From the NCBI GenBank assembly GCA_949825065.1, contig OX463854.1, forward strand, positions 10,949,112 to 11,013,111: a stretch of DNA of 64,000 nucleotides. Reading direction: 5' to 3'. Numbering within the stretch: position 1 is the stretch's first letter; the number at the start of each line of letters is the position of its first letter. This document shows, piece after piece, positions 19,995 to 31,149 of the stretch. This DNA comes from Odontocerum albicorne. Lineage: Eukaryota; Arthropoda; Insecta; Trichoptera; Odontoceridae. A program made the position numbers and the translations under genes. A model generated the notes under the pieces. The model searched no databases. It saw only the letters and a list, made by a program, of their open reading frames with translations, and had not been told where the DNA came from.

Positions 19995-20295
19995 TAAGTA
20001 GGGTGAAAATATCACGTTAATTTGATTTGGACACGTTGAACTGATGGGCTGCGAAAGACTGACTAAATAAATTTTCAGTGCTAGTATGTGTGAGAGTTGT
20101 AGTTAAAGAAGACTGAAAAAAGTCAATCAAGTGAATCGAATTTTGTTAGAAAAAAAGGATGGAAAGTACTGTTCGAGAATATATATGGATGAGACGATGG
20201 AAGTATGTCTTGATAGAAAAGTTTGGCGCTCGGTCCTCTATGATTGTCTCAACAAGAAAATTGTGTGACAGCACGTATGTATGTATGTAACATAT
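19995..20295 (+). pseudogene. LINE-alpha ORF2 3' tail relic
   Basis: Broken frame ending CLDRKVWRSVLYDCLNKKIV, then ATGTATGTATGTA: the C-terminus of the LINE-alpha ORF2 and its 3' end. Confidence 0.65.
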
Positions 20296-20465
20296 ATACT
20301 TTCAGAAATTTAATAATAAGATATTCATTTGATTCTTCTACTATTTTTTTTCAATTAATATTATTATTAACATTTTCACGAAAAGTTGAGATTTTATGCG
20401 AGCAAGATTCACAACGTGTTTACGTCATAGTTAAGCAAAATCAAACTCATAAAAGCATACATATC
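20296..20465. other. No gene seen
   Basis: AT-rich spacer between two oppositely oriented LINE fragments. Confidence 0.4.
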
Positions 20466-21160
20466 GAGACAGGCAGAAATGAGAGAGCGCTAGACTTTCC
20501 TATCGTGACACACATCTCCGCCTCTTCTACATTCTTACACCTTCTCACACAGATCCTACGATTCTTCTGACTTTTTATATTTCCCTTTTCCAAGATATCG
20601 GACACTTGATTCAACCATATTTTCTTTGGTTTTCTTTCACCACGTATTCCATTTATACTTGTTTTGCACTGTAAACTTGTTTTGTTTTCTTTCTTCATTC
20701 ATTCGTTCCACGTGCCCAAACCATCTCAGAGTGGTTTTCTTCATCTTGCTCAATATATCAGCCTTAAGTTCACACTCATCCCTAATCCCTTCATTTCGTA
20801 TTTGTCATACATATTCACCCCGTGTATTTATTCTTAGTACAAGCATTTATTCGTCTCATTTCAGTATTATTCTACGTCCGTGTTTCCTCCCATGCATCAA
20901 AGTTTTGGCAAATTTTGATATAGTCCGGTTCAAGTATACATGTAGTAGTGCCCCATTTGACATTTCATTTCGCTCCACGTTGTAAAATATCCCTCGTAAC
21001 TCTTCGTTTATCTGAAAAAATACTACTTAAACAGTAAAATTTGCTCTAACCTATCATTATTCACCCATATATCGCATTTACTTTTCCTTCCACACTTTTC
21101 TATCACAATATCTTTATATTTTGCAACATTCATTTTCAGATCTTCCACTCAATATCTCTA
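20466..21160 (-). pseudogene. LINE-alpha ORF2 C-terminal half, minus strand
   Basis: The frame at 20698-20447 reads GERKPKKIWLNQVSDILEKG and then KNRRICVRRCKNVEEAEM, the tail after the reverse-transcriptase domain. Further along the minus strand (to 21160) the DNA continues into decayed reverse-transcriptase-thumb sequence, for example around 20700-20750, the reverse of a GHVERMNE-type motif (TTCATTCGTTCCACGTGCCC). Multiple frameshifts. Confidence 0.7.
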
Positions 21161-21164
21161 ATAC

Positions 21165-21964
21165 AATTTACTTATCAGATTATAAAAAGAAGTTCCCCGA
21201 TAATGCGTATGCACCGATTAGGGAATAGGTGTATTGATGAAAGGAATATATTTAATATAAATTATCTCTTGACATGGGATTTTATATGGGTTCTACCATA
21301 TGTTAGGACCTTTACTCAGGTCTTAACGCGAATACGGGAGATATGATAAATCGGCCATGTAACTCATTCAGGCCCTACAGTTAACATTACATCACCGAGT
21401 TTCTAAGCTCAATTACCTATAAAACAGTTTTCAATATATTTAGTTCAATTATTTAATAATGCAATGTTAGGAAGCACTTTTAAATTTATCGAGATACTCG
21501 AGAAACACCGCCAGCCAAACTATCGAAGAAAAAAATGTCAACCTTGCAGAGAATACATCAAACAAGGCGAATTTGTTTGATGTTTTCTACTTTCACAAGT
21601 AGAAAACATTGCTTACGTGGTTTTTAATCGATAACTTGATGAGTTCATTTTGTTAACTGATTTGTTGAATATTGCATAAATTTAAATGTTTTATTTTATA
21701 AATTAAAGTCATTTTCAAAGCCCCACGGACGTATTTATTTATTTATCACTTTGAAGCCAACACACTTAGGGGATTTTTTTTTTCTAAAACAACTTCTTCC
21801 AATCAATCAGCATTTGTTTCAAAATTATTATTGATTACCATATCCTTAATATAGGGTATTAAACAATATTAAAAAGATCTCATGGAAAATATGAATTAGG
21901 GTGGAAATTGTATGAGAGTTAAGGAAGATGAATATTTTAAGATAAACAATGCTTCTTTAGTTTA
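21165..21964. other. No gene seen; small hairpin
   Basis: Unassigned. 21577-21608 has a short inverted repeat (ATGTTTTCTACTT and AAGTAGAAAACAT). Confidence 0.4.
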
Positions 21965-22160
21965 TTACTAAATATATATAAATATGTAACACCAGATTAA
22001 GTCAGAAAAATCATTCCAAAGTCGAGCCGAGTGAATCGCAAAACGTGAATTATGCGTGATTCGTTGGTATATAAAGAATTCTACAGTCACCAGATCGGAG
22101 GGACAGTTCATGCTCAGGAAGAAATTTGAGTTTTTAACGATATTGAAAATAAAAAACATT
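21965..22160 (-). pseudogene. LINE-delta (CR1/jockey-like) C-terminal relic
   Basis: The minus-strand frame 22159-21968 contains FFIYQRITHNSRFAIHSARL and WNDFSDLI. The S-A-x-x-L/R-W-N pattern is the conserved C-terminal end of CR1/jockey-type ORF2 proteins. A sister copy is at 40920-41115. Confidence 0.55.
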
Positions 22161-22164
22161 TAAA

Positions 22165-22917
22165 TAGTCTCTTTATGCTTTATAAAAGTGAATACATTTT
22201 AATGCTATGTAAAAGTGAACGCAATTTATTCAATTCACTATTTACCAATTGAAGCAGCTGCTAAGAGATTATTTTCTATACCAACCATATAAGCTTCTCC
22301 AGTTTTGCTCTATGCTAAGTCTAAATACTATAATCTTAATATCTGGTCAAATAGCAGAGGCATCATTGCCGGTAATAATGATCGGGTGAATACCAGTTTA
22401 TTTTTTTATTAACACGTCAGTTTTAATCTAAATTTTATACCGCATTCCGTTGATAAAAAAAACCAACTAAGACTTTATAGTTTATACAATTGTGAAAGAA
22501 TTTCAGGGATAAGTCTATATGAATATTTTTTTTGCTTTAGTTAGATGAGTCCGCATATTTGCACCAAGGCTCACGGTTTAAAGCTTTGCTGCTGTCAGCA
22601 GTGCCATACATCACCCAAGAGCTCCCATCAGCCCAGCATCAGAGCGACATTTCGATATTTTCGTAGGGAAACGTTTTGACGCGCTTGGAATGTACACAGT
22701 AATACCATTAGTACATCTTCTGCAGATTCCTGCCATCTATATCAGTGCTCGTAAACATTTTCAAGTTGTGACAATTTAAAAAAAAAATTGTGTTTTTATC
22801 ATTATGTTATAAACTATTTGCTTATTGGTCTCCAAAGGTTAGGTGATTAAGGAATCTAACAGTGTAAAATAACACAATTTAAAAAAAAATCTAATAAAAA
22901 TAATAAACACGCCTTCC
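22165..22917. other. No gene seen
   Basis: 22555-22750 has more balanced base composition (CACCCAAGAGCTCCCATCAG) but no long frame or recognised motif. Confidence 0.35.
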
Positions 22918-23225
22918 ACCCACATTAGCACCGTATGTTTGTTTTGTAAGTCTTTCCTCGTTTATTCGTTCAACATGCCTAAACCATTTTAGAGTGTTCT
23001 TGTTCATCGTACTCAACACTTAAGTCTTAAGTTCGCATTCATTCTTAATCACTTCATTCCGTATTCTATCATCAATTATCACCTCATGTATTCTTCAATT
23101 TTTATTTGGCTCATTTCAGTCTTGTTTTACGTCCATGTTTCACTTCCGTATACCAATGCTGGTACTAAAATTCTATTATCGACTATAATTTTAGTAAAGT
23201 AAAATATGCGCTTTCAATTATTTGA
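22918..23225 (-). pseudogene. LINE-alpha relic, minus strand
   Basis: The DNA is a diverged copy of the 20640-20960 segment (CGTTCAACATGCC, AACCATTTTAGAGTG, CATTTCAGTCTTGTTTTACG) in the same orientation. Confidence 0.6.
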
Positions 23226-23229
23226 TTTA

Positions 23230-23964
23230 GAGTACGTGTTTCGAGAATTGGGTTATTCTGCCACAAGGTATTTCACGTCAGACGGAGAACAACTTCATAA
23301 TTCTGTTGGAATGACAAGGTTATCTTCGACTTCCAGTAACGGCGATATACTCGTATTATGTGCTTCTTGAGAATCGAAGTAACTAATAAAATTCGCCATA
23401 AGTAGAGCTAAACCTTGCGTGGGTGTAAGGCAAAAAATCGAAAACCCTGGATCAATACATTAAAAAAATAAAAATATTTTCCATTACTTGGTCAAATGTC
23501 ATCCATGGACTCGTATTATGATTGTTTTAGTTCTCCATTATCGACAATTTAAATATTTTATGTAAATTTGCTTCTCTTCTGAAAAATAATTATTTTAATT
23601 CAGACAATCAACTTATCAACATCATGATAGTAATGGACACCGACACAATGCATGCCAGTCAGTTGCTGAAATAATTGTTTTCATTAATTTAATGATATTC
23701 CTGTTGTCGGCACAGTGGAATACTTAATTGTTTAAGTAGATAATATATTTGTAATTAACTTTAAAAGCTGAAATATAATAATTTGATGGTAAAATGCATT
23801 AATAACTGCATAAATGATTATAATTTTATCATACTGTTATTATTTCAATTTAATTGAAAACTTTAATTTGTGTTTAGAAATCATTTGTTTATATAATACA
23901 CCAGATTTTAAGATTTTCACAACTGTTTTCTAGTAGTTAATTTTTGATACACTTAAAATGGATG
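23230..23964. other. No gene seen
   Basis: AT-rich; nothing supported. Confidence 0.4.
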
Positions 23965-24135
23965 TCAACATTTCGAGGTCATTGCAGCCTTGTCTCTCTT
24001 TCGATATCAAACTCAGGATAAAGTTTCGAAGACGTTGCAGCCTTCATCTTGTGGGTGAATATCTGTTTTTTATATCACCCTGAATACGAAAGTTGCAATA
24101 CCCTTGAAACGTCGGTCATCAATAAGCCAACTTAA
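23965..24135 (-). repeat. Dispersed repeat Q, copy 2
   Basis: Shares the CGAAGACGTTGCAGCCTTCA and GAAACGTCGGTCATCAATAA pattern with 17620-17815; relative orientation is uncertain because the unit is itself partly repetitive. Confidence 0.4.
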
Positions 24136-24139
24136 TACG

Positions 24140-24314
24140 CATTCTTTTTTTTTTTTTTAAAGAATAGATATAACCGAATTCATAGGTATCTTTATGCCAT
24201 CGAACACTAGGCGGAAAAAGTGCCTGTGTCGTTCGAGGAGAGTAGCACAGCGCGGGGTTCGAACCGACGACCTTCCGCACGGAAGTCCAGTGCGTTACCG
24301 CGCGACCATGCACC
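24140..24314 (-). mobile_element. SINE family C, well-preserved minus-strand copy
   Basis: The reverse complement starts GGTGCATGGTCGCGCGGTAA and has the B box GGTTCGAACCCCG. The body contains CTCGAACGACACAGGCAC, and it ends in a poly-A tail (plus-strand T run at 24147-24160). Related copies: 18840 and 43556. Confidence 0.75.
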
Positions 24315-24421
24315 TCTTATAAATTCTTTACCGCTATTTTAATTTTCAAATGAATATTAATATTGACTGGAGAAAAACAACACTCCCTAAAATTAATACT
24401 ATTTGACAAAATCGAGAGACG

Positions 24422-24504
24422 ACTAATACAATAACTAATACAATAACTAATACAATAACTAATACAATAACTAATACAATAACTAATACAATAACTAATA
24501 CAAT
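24422..24504 (+). repeat. 12-bp microsatellite, about 7 units
   Basis: Perfect ACTAATACAATA repeats. Confidence 0.9.
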
Positions 24505-24620
24505 CAAGGATGGGTATTCCGGTAATTGAGGACCTGATCTTTACTGCTGAATATTAAGGATATTTTTCTCTAAAGTAAACTTCTGCATTAGAAGAACTGC
24601 ATACGACACACAAAGAAAAA

Positions 24621-24835
24621 GATCTCCATGACCTAGTTGTCAAGACGCTTGTCTCCCAGCCCGCAGGTTGCGGCTCTGATTCCCGCTGGAATCCAGTTTT
24701 CTTTAAAAAGGATTTCTGTCTAATTTTGAATTAAGGTTTCTTAAATATATTTCTGATTGGCTGGAAGATATCTCCACATGGCATTATTCCCGCCAGGTTG
24801 TATTGTATACAACGAAAGTGTAATACAATACAATA
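24621..24835 (+). mobile_element. SINE family A, plus strand
   Basis: Head GATCTCCATGACCTAGTTGT, B box GGCTCTGATTCCCGC, body with CTGATTGGCTGGAAGATAT, tail CGCCAGGTTGTATTGTATAC and AACGAAAGTGTAATACAATA. Confidence 0.8.
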
Positions 24836-25084
24836 TAAGAAGAATCAATATGTAAACGTCTTCTGTAAATTACGAAGTTTTCATCTTAAAGCTACCATTG
24901 ACTTAGGGAGTGTAAATGACACAGATTTTACATAAACACTGATTGAAAGTGAATTGATATTTGCTTTGGAGATACCATGCGCTATCCTGAAAAGCGTTCA
25001 ATTCTTCATGTTATTGTAGATCGTGGTTGAAACCTGTGGATATTGTTTAATCTTTAGGAAAACTCCTGACACAATTATGGAATT
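24836..25084. other. No gene seen
   Basis: AT-rich spacer. Confidence 0.4.
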
Positions 25085-25650
25085 CTGGTAAGTTTTATTA
25101 CTTGGGCAGTATGTTTATGTGTGATGGGCGAGTTGAAAGGAACATTGAAAGCAGGTAAGTGATATGAAACAGGGTAAACGGAGCACTCGATGTAATATAC
25201 AACAACCGCGCAATATCAACGTAGCAAAAATTACCATACACAATAGGAGTATGTTAGTGTCTGCCTTGGCGTATGAAAGAGAAACTTGGACTTGGCAGAA
25301 GGCTAAAAGTAAGATAAATGCTGTGGACATGCGTGTACTAAGAAATATTTGTGGGATGTCAATGTATGAAAGAAGGCGAAATGAAGACATTTGAAATTAA
25401 GGCATGAATAATGGATTTTTTAAGTAAGACGAAGAAAGACGCTTTAAGATAGTTTTGAAACCTGGAGAGAATTACTAAGTGAGTATATCAGTCAAACGTG
25501 ATAGGTGTGTGTGAAAACGGTAGACTGAGTAAAACGTGACTGGATCAAATGGACCAAATTTTCAAAGACGGTAAAGTGAGGAGGCGAAAGTGGTGTGTTT
25601 GGAGAGCTGTTCTGTCTGCCTACTACGCAAGGAACACAACGTGATAATGT
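25085..25650 (+). pseudogene. LINE-alpha ORF2 C-terminal relic (longest copy)
   Basis: In shifting frames: YLGSMFMCDGRVERNIESR (25105-25160), VNGALDVIYNN, then in frame 25164-25394 ALAYERETWTWQKAKSKINA and VDMRVLRNICGMSMYERRRN. This follows the reverse-transcriptase thumb order YLGS, E-x-x-I-x-x-R, NGA, E-T-W, AV-M-LR-xCG. The tail continues with degenerate sequence to a LRKEHNVI-type end. At least three frame changes; inactive. Confidence 0.75.
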
Positions 25651-25659
25651 GTATACATG

Positions 25660-25880
25660 TTATGTTTCGTAGAAAGACAAGATATTAGAAAAGAAAATGA
25701 ATCGGAAACGGAATGGATAAACTTGAAAATTGTAAAAAGTTTACCGACGCATGTGGCGTGCAAATAAAATGACACGTATGAAATTAAAATTGAGTTAGTT
25801 CATAGGCTATATAAATTAGATTAGTTCTTAAGATATAAATTTGTATAAAGATATAATCTTTGGCAAATGTTTGTACAGTA
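25660..25880. other. No gene seen
   Basis: AT-rich spacer to the TA-flanked element. Confidence 0.4.
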
Positions 25881-25882
25881 TA

Positions 25883-26346
25883 GAAGGTGTCACAAAAAAT
25901 GTATCCACAATTTGATAGCTTTTTTTTTGTTTTAGATTTAACCGTTGATAATTAATGGCTGAAACCAGACTAAGTTTTCAACAAAGAAAGTTTATTTTGA
26001 AGTGCTACTGGAAATGCATAAACGGGGCAGGAGACTTTTCTTTTGGAGATTTCTCAAGTATACAGTTTATGCGAAAAAACCTGAAACCATTGATGTTTTA
26101 CGAGTAGCCATTGAAAGAGATTGTGCCAAAATACCAAATGAAATGATTCTCGATGTTTGTAATTCCGTTGCTTCGCGTTGTCAGCAATGTCTAGACCAGA
26201 ATGGTAGTCAGTTTGAAAACAGGCGCTAAATATAAAAAATACATTTATGTACTTCATTGTGAATGTAGAAAGGGAACTAACTGTATGCTAATAAAAACAA
26301 ACTTCATAATAATTAAAACTGTTGATATATTTTTTGCGACAACTTG
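25883..26346 (+). mobile_element. Internally deleted Tc1/mariner-superfamily transposon (464 bp)
   Basis: Flanked by TA on both sides (25881-25882, 26347-26348). Inverted ends are GAAGGTGTCACAAAAAATG and, at the right, the complement of TTTTTTGCGACAACTTG. Only the first and last parts of a transposase remain: MAETRLSFQQRKFILKCYWK near 25955 and a C-terminal piece ending near 26229. The catalytic centre is gone. This is the classic route from transposon to MITE. Confidence 0.75.
25955..26229 (+). pseudogene. Transposase remnant with catalytic core deleted
   Basis: The start codon at 25955 opens RLSFQQRKFILKCYW, the N-terminal helix-turn-helix opening of IS630-like insect transposases. After about 23 codons the DNA jumps to the C-terminus, read in the frame at 26002-26229: DxVYA-type KYTVYAKKPETIDVLRVAIE, IPNEMILDVCNSV, then SRCQQCLDQNGSQFE. 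The DDE residues and about 250 codons between are missing. The two halves are in different frames, so no single product is made. I recognise the family from its conserved N- and C-terminal ends; exact subfamily not assigned. Confidence 0.75.
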
Positions 26347-26349
26347 TAT

Positions 26350-27599
26350 TACTTAATTACGTTAAAAAAACTAGAAAACGTATTATCTATTTTACTGTAA
26401 TTTATAAATATTAAGTTTTGGATTTTTCGTATGTTTCTGTTGTCTTTAATAGTTATCCTCAGAGTTATTTTCTCGAACCGCAGATTGAGCATTACTAAAT
26501 AATGCCAAGAGCTTTCTATCGATTCTCATTAGAATGGGTAAGAAAAACACATCATCAATCTCAATGTACAACTTGTCAACGAGTGTCTAACAAAAAAATT
26601 GTAAACACATAAACTAAAAAAAAAAGGTAAACTTCTCTAGATTTTTTAGGGTGGACAAAAAATCGAGACTGAAGAATTTTGAAGCGACTTTCAGGGGGAA
26701 ATGTACGTCGATGGACAGAGTCGCTGGTTGATGGATTATCCAGTACTCAGTAATTGATACTTAACACACAGCTTCACAACAACATGGCCGCATGGAAGTG
26801 TTGTTGTGAAACTTAATCTTTACACCATTTTTTTTTAATTATAGGTCGTTAAATTTGTTTTGTATCATTATTTTTTCATGTCATGAATAAAGTGTTGAAA
26901 TTTTATATATTTGAAATTTGTAAATATACCAAGTCAATATTTTTTGGAGTAGAATAAATAACTCGTGTGAAACACGCTGTCTTCATATACAATTTTCAAC
27001 TTTCAAATGTATACTATAACTTGATAACTTTCAAAAGTATAATCTACAAAAAATATTTAATATGAAAAATATGTATAATGTATCTTGGGGCACTTGGTAG
27101 GGGAATCAAAATTGAGTAATGACAAACTTACAGTTGTTGAAAAAATACCATTCTGTTTTCATGATTTTATGTTATTTGATGGCATTGTGAATTTATAGGC
27201 TGATGTGTTGGGTAATATGAATTACAATAAAAGGACAATTTATGTAGCACAGTTAAGAGAGAAAACTCCCCATAAGGACAGGGCACACGCTGCAACTCGA
27301 GACTCGAACCGACTATTAGTAACATATAAAAGTATTACAAAACTAAACTCATACAAGTTGAGTGTAAGGGTGTGAGCTGAAAAAAAAAATCATGTCATGT
27401 CCTCGCGGTCGGGCTTGTCCTCTACTGGTGGGAGTGTATCTTGACTGGGGGGATGTTATGAGATAAGTCCAGTTCCTTTAATAGCTTTTCCTCGACATTA
27501 TCCGCAGGTAATTTCAGGATGTACGAGTATGTATATATTTACATGCTATGTTGCTATTAATCAACCTATATTTACTAATTTATGTGAAGATAGTGGTTG
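26350..27599. other. No gene seen; small hairpin
   Basis: AT-rich. 26771-26812 contains TTCACAACAACA and its complement. 27380-27510 is more G+C-rich (CCTCGCGGTCGGGCTTGTCC) but unassigned. Confidence 0.4.
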
Positions 27600-27890
27600 G
27601 GCCTTTAGATTATGAAATAGAGAACTCTGAGATGGTGTAGGCATGTAGAGTGAATGAATGAAGAAAGACTGACGTAACAGATATACAGTGCAAATGTGAA
27701 TAGTAATGTGATAGTGAAAGATCATGGAGAGAATGGTTGAATCAAGTGAGTGATATTTCGAAAAAAGGAAACGTTAAGTCAGAGAAATTATATGAGTTGT
27801 ATGAGATGGTGTACGGATGTAGAAGAGACGATGGTTTTGTGTCGAGATAGGAAAGTCCTTGGGAGATGGTATGTATGTCTGTAAATTTAT
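27600..27890 (+). pseudogene. LINE-alpha ORF2 tail relic
   Basis: CTCTGAGATGGTGTAGGCAT, GTGAATGAATGAAGAAAGAC and AATGGTTGAATCAAGTGAGT line up with the GHVERMNE and downstream tail at 20000-20290 and 16640-16815. Ends GTCGAGATAGGAAAGT...TATGTATGTCTG. Confidence 0.6.
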
Positions 27891-27899
27891 AGAAAATTA

Positions 27900-28499
27900 G
27901 ATGTATAATCAATCATCCATATAATTATAATACGAGTATTTCACAAATTATATGAATTCAATAAATTATTTTTGGTTTCAGGTATTACTAACAATATCAC
28001 ATATTTTACGTTTTCAATAAATTTGGTTTTAAGTTGACTACGATGTATTTTTATAAAAAGAAATATTGATTATTAGATTTAAAAAAGTTTAATTAAAAAT
28101 GTAAGTAATTATTGTTACATAAAATAATGTTAACAATACGTTCGTTCACCACTTCTATTCAAATTACTGAAACTAAACGTTCACTTTTCAAATTACTGAA
28201 ATTAAACCTTATTAAAAATTTCTCGTCTATTACATGTTAAAGGCATATTATATTATACTAGTAATAACCCGTCAATAGTGACGGAAGTTAATATTTTTTA
28301 ATATGACACTGTGCTTGTGTTTGTTCTGTTTCATATTAGCGTTGTGTTGCTGCTTTTTGCCTGCCCGTTGTGATTGACGCGATCGTCTTGTCCTTTTATC
28401 ATCTGTAGCTCTTTTTGCAGCCATCTTATCAGCTATTTTTTTACCAAACAATGAGTTTATTCCGTTTTCGGAATGAAACTGTATTTTTTTACCATTGTC
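27900..28499. other. No gene seen
   Basis: Mostly AT-rich. Minus strand 28440-28270 gives a basic open stretch (MAAKRATDDKRTRRSRQSQR) of unknown origin. 28255-28300 (ACCCGTCAATAGTGACGGAAG) resembles 33470-33505. Confidence 0.35.
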
Positions 28500-28626
28500 G
28501 AAATTAAGTGAAACGACGCTCAGAACAGAGTTCAGTGAAACGACACTCAGAACCTCTTATTGATAGAAAACTTTACATGAATTAAGTAAAACGACACTCA
28601 GAACATCTTATTGACAGAAAATTTTA
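28500..28626 (+). repeat. Irregular tandem repeat (GTGAAACGACACTCAGAAC)
   Basis: AAACGAC(A/G)CTCAGAAC occurs three times (about 28512, 28540 and 28588), the last two inside a longer unit with CTTATTGA(T/C)AGAAAA. Confidence 0.7.
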
Positions 28627-28734
28627 TACAAACTATTGACAACCTAATTAATTTATTTACATAGGAATATTATAATGGGATTGACAGTGATGTATAAATC
28701 TAATAAATGAGCCTTCATTTTCGAAAAACTGAGA

Positions 28735-28992
28735 ATTGCCGACAATATTTCTTCGACGAAACCTCCGATTTTTTGGGCACATTGTTCAAGAAGATAGTTT
28801 GGAGAGAGGCTTGTGGTGACTGGAGGCGTGGAAGGACGACGCAGAAGAGAAATAATCCCAGTGCGTTGGACTGGCCAAGTGAAAGATGCAAATGAACTAC
28901 CCTTAATAACTGCCCTTCGAGCCGCGGAGTAGAGGGATGGATGAAGAGGAGTTGTCAAAGGCTATCATGGGAGGCACGATGTTCAGTCATGA
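28735..28992 (+). pseudogene. LINE-epsilon ORF2 C-terminal relic
   Basis: Plus-strand translation: KLRIADNISSTKPPIFWAHC, then ERLVVTGGVEGRRRR, VRWTGQVKDANELPL, ITALRAAE and VVKGYHGRHDVQS before a stop. The V-x-G-x-x-E-G-x-R-x-R-G, RW-Q and terminal HD(V)Q pattern is the tail of a non-LTR reverse transcriptase. Internal stops at several points. Less well preserved copy at 5310. Confidence 0.65.
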
Positions 28993-28999
28993 GCTACAC

Positions 29000-29590
29000 A
29001 ACAATATTATAATATTGCAAAAATCAAGCATTTTCACTCATTGTAAACTGTTTTCTAATTTTAATACTTTTATTTTTCAGTTCAGCAGTCAATTCGTCCC
29101 TTCTTTAAAAATACATAATTTACCATTGTTATAGTATTTCATATCCATTTAATGTCAAATAATATTTGAAAAATATAAATGTTGTAACTCTGATATTAAT
29201 TAATTATTAATCCGTAACTATAACACTATATTACACACGGACATAAAAACAACCGATTTTATATTGTTTCATCATGATAAATTTGTGTTTTTACAGGATT
29301 TTTTTATATTGAATTAAATAAAATATGTCAAATATTGCATTCGATTTCAAATTGTTTTTCACAGTTTAGGGTTCAAAAATATAATGAAATATTAATGTGG
29401 ATACACGAGGTTGTATTTATCATATATGTCAAAGTAATTTTAAAAATATCTCATTTAGTGACACACTTTTTGAATTCCCAGTGTATTTTATAATTTTTGT
29501 TTATGTTTAAGAATGTTTCTTTCAGTAATTACGTTTCTGTGTTAGCTTAAGACATAACTGACAGCAGCTGAAGTGCTTAGGTAGTTGAGG
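29000..29590. other. No gene seen
   Basis: AT-rich; nothing supported. Confidence 0.4.
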
Positions 29591-29593
29591 TCA

Positions 29594-29848
29594 TCATTTT
29601 AACGGGTTTGATTTCTGTCCATTGTACGGCAGTCCATTTTGGTACACATTGCCATCGACTTCTGTCGATGATCTAAGATGGAAGTTTACTATTTCTGTCA
29701 CCGTCTCACCCTCCATACCGTATAAGCTGATGGGATATTTGAGATTTTTACGCCACAATTCCTTTCTTCCAGTCCATAAATGCGTTTCTGGAGCAGTGAT
29801 GAGGTAATCGGACAGACTTGAATGGGTATTCCAGAAACTGAGAAGCAC
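29594..29848 (-). CDS. Unrecognised open frame, possible exon or relic
   Basis: A minus-strand frame of 84 codons with a balanced composition (LITAPETHLWTGRKELWRK, then YGMEGETVTEIVNFHLRSST) in otherwise very AT-rich DNA. I do not recognise the family. An overlapping minus frame in another phase (29886-29698) is also open. No splice signals were confirmed. It could be an old coding relic. Confidence 0.25.
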   Translation of the reverse strand: MLLSFWNTHSSLSDYLITAPETHLWTGRKELWRKNLKYPISLYGMEGETVTEIVNFHLRSSTEVDGNVYQNGLPYNGQKSNPLK

Positions 29849-29889
29849 ACCAGTAAAGACAACTGCTTGTTATTTAGTAAGGTCATTAG

Positions 29890-30190
29890 TTTGAAAAATG
29901 GTCTCAGACGAAATCGATTGATTCATCTTGGTAAACTGAAATATTCCTACACAGCAGGGGTAAATTAAATCATGGAGAAGGATAAATTACGCCATTCTTA
30001 CTTATTATGGCATAACATCCTTGAAAAAATTGTACAAAAAATGTGGGATTTGTATAAAAAAATAATGTGGTGTTTTTTTCGTCCTCAACTAAATTTAATT
30101 ATTTCATTCATTAGTATGGTACTCTTCTATATATCAGTGATACAGATGTATTGAAGAGCGTGTCTGGGATACATAATTATCTTACATATA
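29890..30190. other. No gene seen
   Basis: AT-rich spacer left of the mariner remnant. Confidence 0.4.
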
Positions 30191-31118
30191 TACAAGAGTC
30201 ATCTAGAAAGTAAGGCTACAACATTTATGTAGGATCGAAAAATGCTTGTATTTCATTGAAATTCTCAGGATACTTCACAAATATATAAAACTATTTTTCA
30301 ACGTAATTGCCGTCGAGATCGAGACATTTATGTAGTCGGGGCACCAGCTTTTGTATGCCAGTGTCATAGACCTTCGCCGCCAGCTCTTTCAGCCACTTCT
30401 TCATAGCTTCCTCGACCTCCTGATCGTTGGAAAATTGTTGTGGTATAGTGGCACACCCACGTCTCATCCCCCGTTACGATAGAGTCCAGAAAAGCTTCTC
30501 CCTCCTGTGCAAAACGATCCAAAAATTCACGCTCGGCGGTCACGCGATCTTGACGGTGCTCCGGTGTGAGCATTCTGGCCCCCATCTCGCACACAACTTC
30601 TTGTAACCAAGTTTTTCCGACACAATATCACCAAGGAGACTTCGAGAAATGTCAGGAAATTCTTCGTGAAGGTCGTCAAGCGTCACACGGCGGTCATTTC
30701 GCACTTGTTTTTCAATTTTTTGCACAAGTTCGTCAGAAATCACTGCCTTGCCTCGTCGTGAGTATCAGTACGGCCTTCTCTGAACAACCTCACGCACTTC
30801 GTGACATGTTGTCGACTCATCACATCACTATCATAAACTTCCACGAGCTTCCGATGGATATTCGCGGTGATATTGTTCTGCAAAGTCAAAAAACGGATGA
30901 CCGCGCGGATCTCGCCCGGACGGGAGGTGGCGGGAGCGCGCGACGACCTCTCCATCGGAAGAATTTACTGTGACTGAACAAAATGGTCGAAAAACACTCC
31001 AGACCAAAAAAACTGACCGTTAGGATCCCCTCTATACCAGGTGGGCCAACTTCGAAATTAAAAATTTCCCCCGTCCTCAGGAGCCCTTGTAACCTTTCTT
31101 TCTAGATGACCCTCGTAT
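30191..31118 (-). mobile_element. Internally deleted mariner transposon, minus strand
   Basis: Terminal repeats ACAAGAGTCATCTAGAAAGT (left) and, reversed on the right, ACGAGGGTCATCTAGAAAGA, each next to TA-rich flank. The enclosed transposase relic lacks the middle of the catalytic domain. A 5' fragment of the same family lies at 46215-46501. Confidence 0.75.
30291..30955 (-). pseudogene. Mariner transposase, deleted and frameshifted
   Basis: Reads from 30955 downward in three frames. First MERSSRAPATSRPGEIRAVI with HVTKCVRLFREGRTDTHDEA, the helix-turn-helix region. Then VISDELVQKIEKQVRNDRRV, DLHEEFPDISRSLL and LGYKKLCARW. Then MLTPEHRQDRVTAEREFLDR and DSIVTGDETWVCHY, which holds the first catalytic aspartate in TGDETW. 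The second and third aspartates (HDN and SPDLAP motifs) are deleted. The C-terminus resumes as DQEVEEAMKKWLKELAA and ends LDLDGNYVEK at about 30294. Inactive. Confidence 0.8.
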
Positions 31119-31149
31119 ATATAATTACGTCGCGCCCCTTGCAGGGAAG

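Noticed and set aside
20244..20985. Plus-strand frames of 108 and 119 codons
   Set aside because: They are antisense readings of the minus-strand LINE-alpha relic or its boundary.
30566..30973. 135-codon plus-strand frame
   Set aside because: It is antisense to the minus-strand mariner transposase relic.
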